64,000 nucleotides of DNA from Erwinia persicina NBRC 102418 (GTDB lineage: Bacteria; Pseudomonadota; Gammaproteobacteria; Enterobacterales; Enterobacteriaceae). The notes under the pieces are model-generated. The model was not told the DNA's origin. It saw only the letters and a list, made by a program, of their open reading frames with translations, and searched no databases. The first letter of the stretch is position 1; every line of letters begins with the position of its first letter. A program made the position numbers and the translations under genes. Shown one piece after another: positions 62,001 through 64,000 of the stretch. The stretch is from positions 1-64,000 of the forward strand of contig NZ_BCTN01000005.1 in assembly GCF_001571305.1 (NCBI RefSeq), given 5' to 3'.

Positions 62001-62306
62001 TGCCTGGCGCGTCGCCGGCGCGTCGGGAGCGTTCTGTTGCAAACGGGCCATCAGCTGCGCGGCCTGTGCCTGGTCGCCCTGATGCAGCGCCAGCCGCAGC
62101 TTTGCCGCCAGCACGTCCGGGTTTTCCGGGGCGATCTTATCCAGCCGGTAGAGCGACTGGGTGACCAGATCGTACTTGTTAGTCGCCTCGCCGGTGCGTA
62201 CCTGCTGCAGCAGCCACGCCACGGGCGCGACATCCTCTGCCAGGCTGCCGGGACTGAACGGCAACAGCATTACAGGCAGCAGCAGCCCGGGCAGTCGACG
62301 CATCAC
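59025..62306 (-). CDS. bcsC: BcsC, cellulose synthase TPR/outer-membrane porin subunit
   Basis: This 1093-residue protein has a signal peptide (residues 1-23, LLLPVMLLPFSPGSLA), a long series of TPR repeats (about 25-740; for instance DGYARIGLGDVALARKDNGQ) and a C-terminal BcsC beta-barrel domain (about 760-1093) ending in LTPYADYK. It guides cellulose across the periplasm and outer membrane. It is somewhat shorter than the E. coli protein (1157), the difference being within the TPR part. It overlaps bcsB by four bases (ATGA), with no bcsZ between. Confidence 0.95.
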   Translation of the reverse strand: MMRRLPGLLLPVMLLPFSPGSLAEDVAPVAWLLQQVRTGEATNKYDLVTQSLYRLDKIAPENPDVLAAKLRLALHQGDQAQAAQLMARLQQNAPDAPATRQAAASMLLITPEGRQQLQQARLLTASGRLEEALHAWDRLFNGVFPSNDIALEYWRLVARLPGQQAHALAQMQALDRQALGNVSLRMAIAQMQLSNDNVPAAVKQLQSVAENPAGRTQAAELWLSHIQSRPVSEQSVAELKNYLKTFTRDKPHEDGQAELARQEKRMADPAYRQRLRGLALIDSGAGATAIPALTAALRGAPDDPALMGALGQAYSRAGNRASADLWLRRAVQADAGGADIDKWRSLLRSNQYWLMIAQGDKALETGDIATAERLYQRARPLDPADGYARIGLGDVALARKDNGQAEQHFRDALRVDPGNTTAVRRLAGAYQQQSPQRALDFLNTLPAAQQRALGETLSRLRSNALSDEGDRLGQQGKWTQAVEKYRQAQPGAVDDVWLNYRYAGALRESGQPGAAEALMVAMARRQPQDPAQVYAYGLWLSGSGRDDEALKQLNTLPQAQWTPNIQALSDRLQSQRLLDNIDTRMAQHQPAAARRLLQALPPAVIASSVSNGRRVANAWLSVGETGRAAALYAGLKPQAEKAMPSELSALVFRDAARLETRQGQPDTALADYRQAMVASGIAAQRPDGNDAFTRLTRTDVRDDWLRRSIRSDSADLYRQQDTVFTLEEDYSRNKGTGGISDFTAHTTMLQAETPWKDGRSWLRLDNVDVSAGTFSRSSSGNITENFGTCGNDDARCDRDFRQHQNGTSIGAGWRSDRWSADIGTTPLGFEVTNWVGGLTWNTDAGDVGVSLTASRRPISSSLLAFAGARDPNPASGKTWGGVVATGGAIGLSYDRGEAHGIWADISAHQISGTHVADNSRERLMSGYYYKLINENNRRATIGLNGMLWHYAKDLSDYSLGQGGYYSPQSYASLSVPVTWRQRSENWSYELGGSVSLSHSKTDAQSRYPLSFGALTRDNPPGSNGGGSGVGYTLQARVERRLSSHWTLGLGVDIQQAKDYTPSHGLMYLRYSMAGWQGNLDMPPQPLTPYADYK

Positions 62307-64000
62307 TCTTCATCATCCTCATCGTACAGGCGACGACGACTGACGGCGCGCATCACCCGCCAGACCAGTACCGCAAACAGGATGACGACCACGCCGGCCA
62401 GCGCCGCCAGCCAGAGCGGATGAGTGGCCAGGGCATTCCACAGGCGTTCCCACCACGGCAGATGGCCCACGTAGTAAGTCTCCCCGACCCGCAGGCTGTT
62501 AACACCGGACTCACGGATCACCGATACCGAGCCAGACATTGCCGCCCGCTTACCGCTGTCGTTCATTGCGTCAGCCAGCAACTGCCATGCACGCGGGCTG
62601 TCAGCCAGCAGGGCGACCACGCTACGCTGTTCAAAGAACGGTGACTGGAAGCCGACCACTGCCGCCATTGGCCCTGCAGAAACGATGGTGGTCTGGCTTT
62701 CCGGCTGGCGATCGGCAGCCGGGCCGTCAACCGTGTCCAGCGCAGGCTGACGCACTGGTTTGTTAATCCAGCTTTTTGCGGCCTCCACCAGCACGTTAAT
62801 ACTGCTGTCATCCTTTAAGTCAGCCGGCAGGGTGCCGATCATCAGCAGATCGGCATCCTGGTTTTTTGCCTGTGCCCAGTCATCGGTGAGGCGCACCTTC
62901 AGCGCCGGGTAACCACTTTGCGCACCGATGGTTGCCAGCGCATCCAGCAGCGCGGATACCTGCTCAGGCTGTGGCCTGGCGTTCACCAGCACCAGTGTGC
63001 TGGCCAGATCGGCCTGACGGCTGAACGGGAAACCGGCGGAAGCAAAGGCACGTAATGATGGCATCTCAATAAAGTGACGATAGCCGGAGAAATCAACGGT
63101 AGAGCTGCCATCGATCGTCACATGATTATTCACCGGCACCACCGTTTCACAGCGACCGTCAGCGGTTCCCCCAATAAATGTCAGTCCATAGTCAAAGCTA
63201 AAGCGCAGCTGATTCACCACGTCCAGCCGCAGGGCCGGAATGGTCAGGCTGGTCGAGTCATCCTGCAGTCCCTGGATCAGCGGAATACGTAGCAGCTGTT
63301 TACTGTGATCTTTTTTCACCACCAGCGGATAGTCCTGCACGAACTGATTATTCAGGTGAACGGCCAGCCGCGAACTGTCATTCAGGATCGGTGAGGTGTA
63401 GCGATACTGCAGGTTCATATCGATGCCGCGCGCGCGGATCAGGAACAAATCTGGCGGCAGATTAAGCGTGAGACTGATCGGTGACGGCTGCATCCCGTCA
63501 GACTGCAACTGGCCCTGGTACTGCTGCAGCTCGGCGAAAGTGGTGACGCGGTCGGTACGCACCCAGTTTGGCGCATCGTACGGCTGGCGGTCGGCCAGCG
63601 GTTTCAGCGCCTCAATAATAGAGGACTGACCGCGCAACAGTAGCTCTCCCTGGGCGATACCCTGTGCCGCCATGATCAGGTCGTTATCATCACGCCCCAT
63701 CACCAGCAGCATCTTCTGATAAGGGTTATCAGGCTGACTGACAATCGTCACCGTCGGCTTGTTCACCGCAGGCCAGGTTTTCAGGAAATCCGGTCGCTTA
63801 TCGTTCGTGGCAAACACCACCGCATGCTGATCCTGCGGCAGCTGATTGTACAGCACCGGGAAGTGCTGCCCCCGCCACTGCGCTTTCGTGCCAAACCAGG
63901 AGGCCAGGATCCCCGCAGCACGCTGCTCCGTCACATCCGGTGTGGCGGCAAACACCACCGGCAGTGACATGGGTCGGTTATCGCGACGGTCAAAGAACGG
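62303..64000 (-). CDS. bcsB: BcsB, periplasmic cellulose synthase subunit, N-terminal part outside the window
   Basis: The frame continues past base 64000, and the last visible residues PFFDRRDNRPMSLPVVFA match the interior of enterobacterial BcsB, so the ATG at 63970 is internal and not the start. Visible features are the repeated carbohydrate-binding and flavodoxin-like domains and a C-terminal membrane helix (LWLAALAGVVVILFAVLVW) with a basic-acidic tail. BcsB pairs with BcsA to move cellulose into the periplasm. Its stop overlaps the bcsC start. Confidence 0.94.
   Translation of the reverse strand, partial: PFFDRRDNRPMSLPVVFAATPDVTEQRAAGILASWFGTKAQWRGQHFPVLYNQLPQDQHAVVFATNDKRPDFLKTWPAVNKPTVTIVSQPDNPYQKMLLVMGRDDNDLIMAAQGIAQGELLLRGQSSIIEALKPLADRQPYDAPNWVRTDRVTTFAELQQYQGQLQSDGMQPSPISLTLNLPPDLFLIRARGIDMNLQYRYTSPILNDSSRLAVHLNNQFVQDYPLVVKKDHSKQLLRIPLIQGLQDDSTSLTIPALRLDVVNQLRFSFDYGLTFIGGTADGRCETVVPVNNHVTIDGSSTVDFSGYRHFIEMPSLRAFASAGFPFSRQADLASTLVLVNARPQPEQVSALLDALATIGAQSGYPALKVRLTDDWAQAKNQDADLLMIGTLPADLKDDSSINVLVEAAKSWINKPVRQPALDTVDGPAADRQPESQTTIVSAGPMAAVVGFQSPFFEQRSVVALLADSPRAWQLLADAMNDSGKRAAMSGSVSVIRESGVNSLRVGETYYVGHLPWWERLWNALATHPLWLAALAGVVVILFAVLVWRVMRAVSRRRLYDEDDEE

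Noticed and set aside
1-64000. Toxin-antitoxin, restriction, CRISPR or other defence island
   Set aside because: No cas, restriction, toxin or integrase genes and no regular repeat-spacer pattern were seen on either strand.

Overview
The window is chromosomal DNA of a Gram-negative gammaproteobacterium of the order Enterobacterales. The right third follows the Escherichia coli order yhjE-yhjG-pdeH(yhjH)-kdgK-yhjJ-dctA-yhjK-bcsC-bcsB. YqhA, MntP, KdpFABC-D, KdgK and PckA are close to the enterobacterial forms. Visibly high G+C and many plant-associated sugar, siderophore and aromatic functions suggest an Erwinia/Pantoea-like organism; the genus is inference. I see no rRNA, tRNA, insertion sequence, intact prophage or CRISPR array.

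Left part (1-15 kb). A partial YcaC-like hydrolase and two alpha/beta hydrolases come first. They are followed by a leftward carbohydrate module: an Idh/MocA dehydrogenase, a hydroxypyruvate-isomerase-type TIM barrel and a sugar-binding protein. It diverges from an AcoR-like sigma-54 activator, and the gap between them holds a sigma-54 (-24/-12) promoter plus a likely activator-site array. Next are a TerC-family protein, an ABC exporter, a DUF482 acyltransferase-like protein, a Fur-boxed siderophore-interacting reductase, a LysR regulator, a MarA-like activator with a small secreted protein behind it, YqhA and a carboxylesterase.

Middle (15-34 kb). kdpF-A-B-C-D is complete, but kdpE is absent from its usual place although a KdpE-type operator is kept. 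A LysR/UbiD-decarboxylase pair, an EamA transporter, an SRPBCC protein, a nucleoside hydrolase, a BhsA/YhcN-type protein and a coupled TetR + Rob-like pair follow. A second sugar module has a LacI regulator, a remnant of a sugar-porter gene, an IolE-like enzyme and an Idh/MocA oxidoreductase.

Right-middle (34-45 kb). pckA is divergent from a HypT-like LysR gene across repeated ATGC-N7-GCAT boxes. Then come a cysteine hydrolase with an odd leader region, a LysE exporter, an AraC regulator, mntP with an MntR-like palindrome, an SDR/LysR pair, a small membrane protein, and a Mg2+ P-type ATPase locus (mgtA). That locus has a PhoP-like box, leader ORFs and an unlisted 30-residue membrane protein gene just downstream of the ATPase.

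Right end (45-64 kb). This is the cellulose and c-di-GMP neighbourhood: two EAL proteins (PdeH, YhjK), BcsC and BcsB. It differs from E. coli in two ways: an alginate-lyase-like gene and an esterase sit between kdgK and yhjJ, and bcsZ is missing between bcsB and bcsC. KdgK can consume 2-keto-3-deoxygluconate, the end product of uronate polymer breakdown, so the inserted lyase fits its neighbour.
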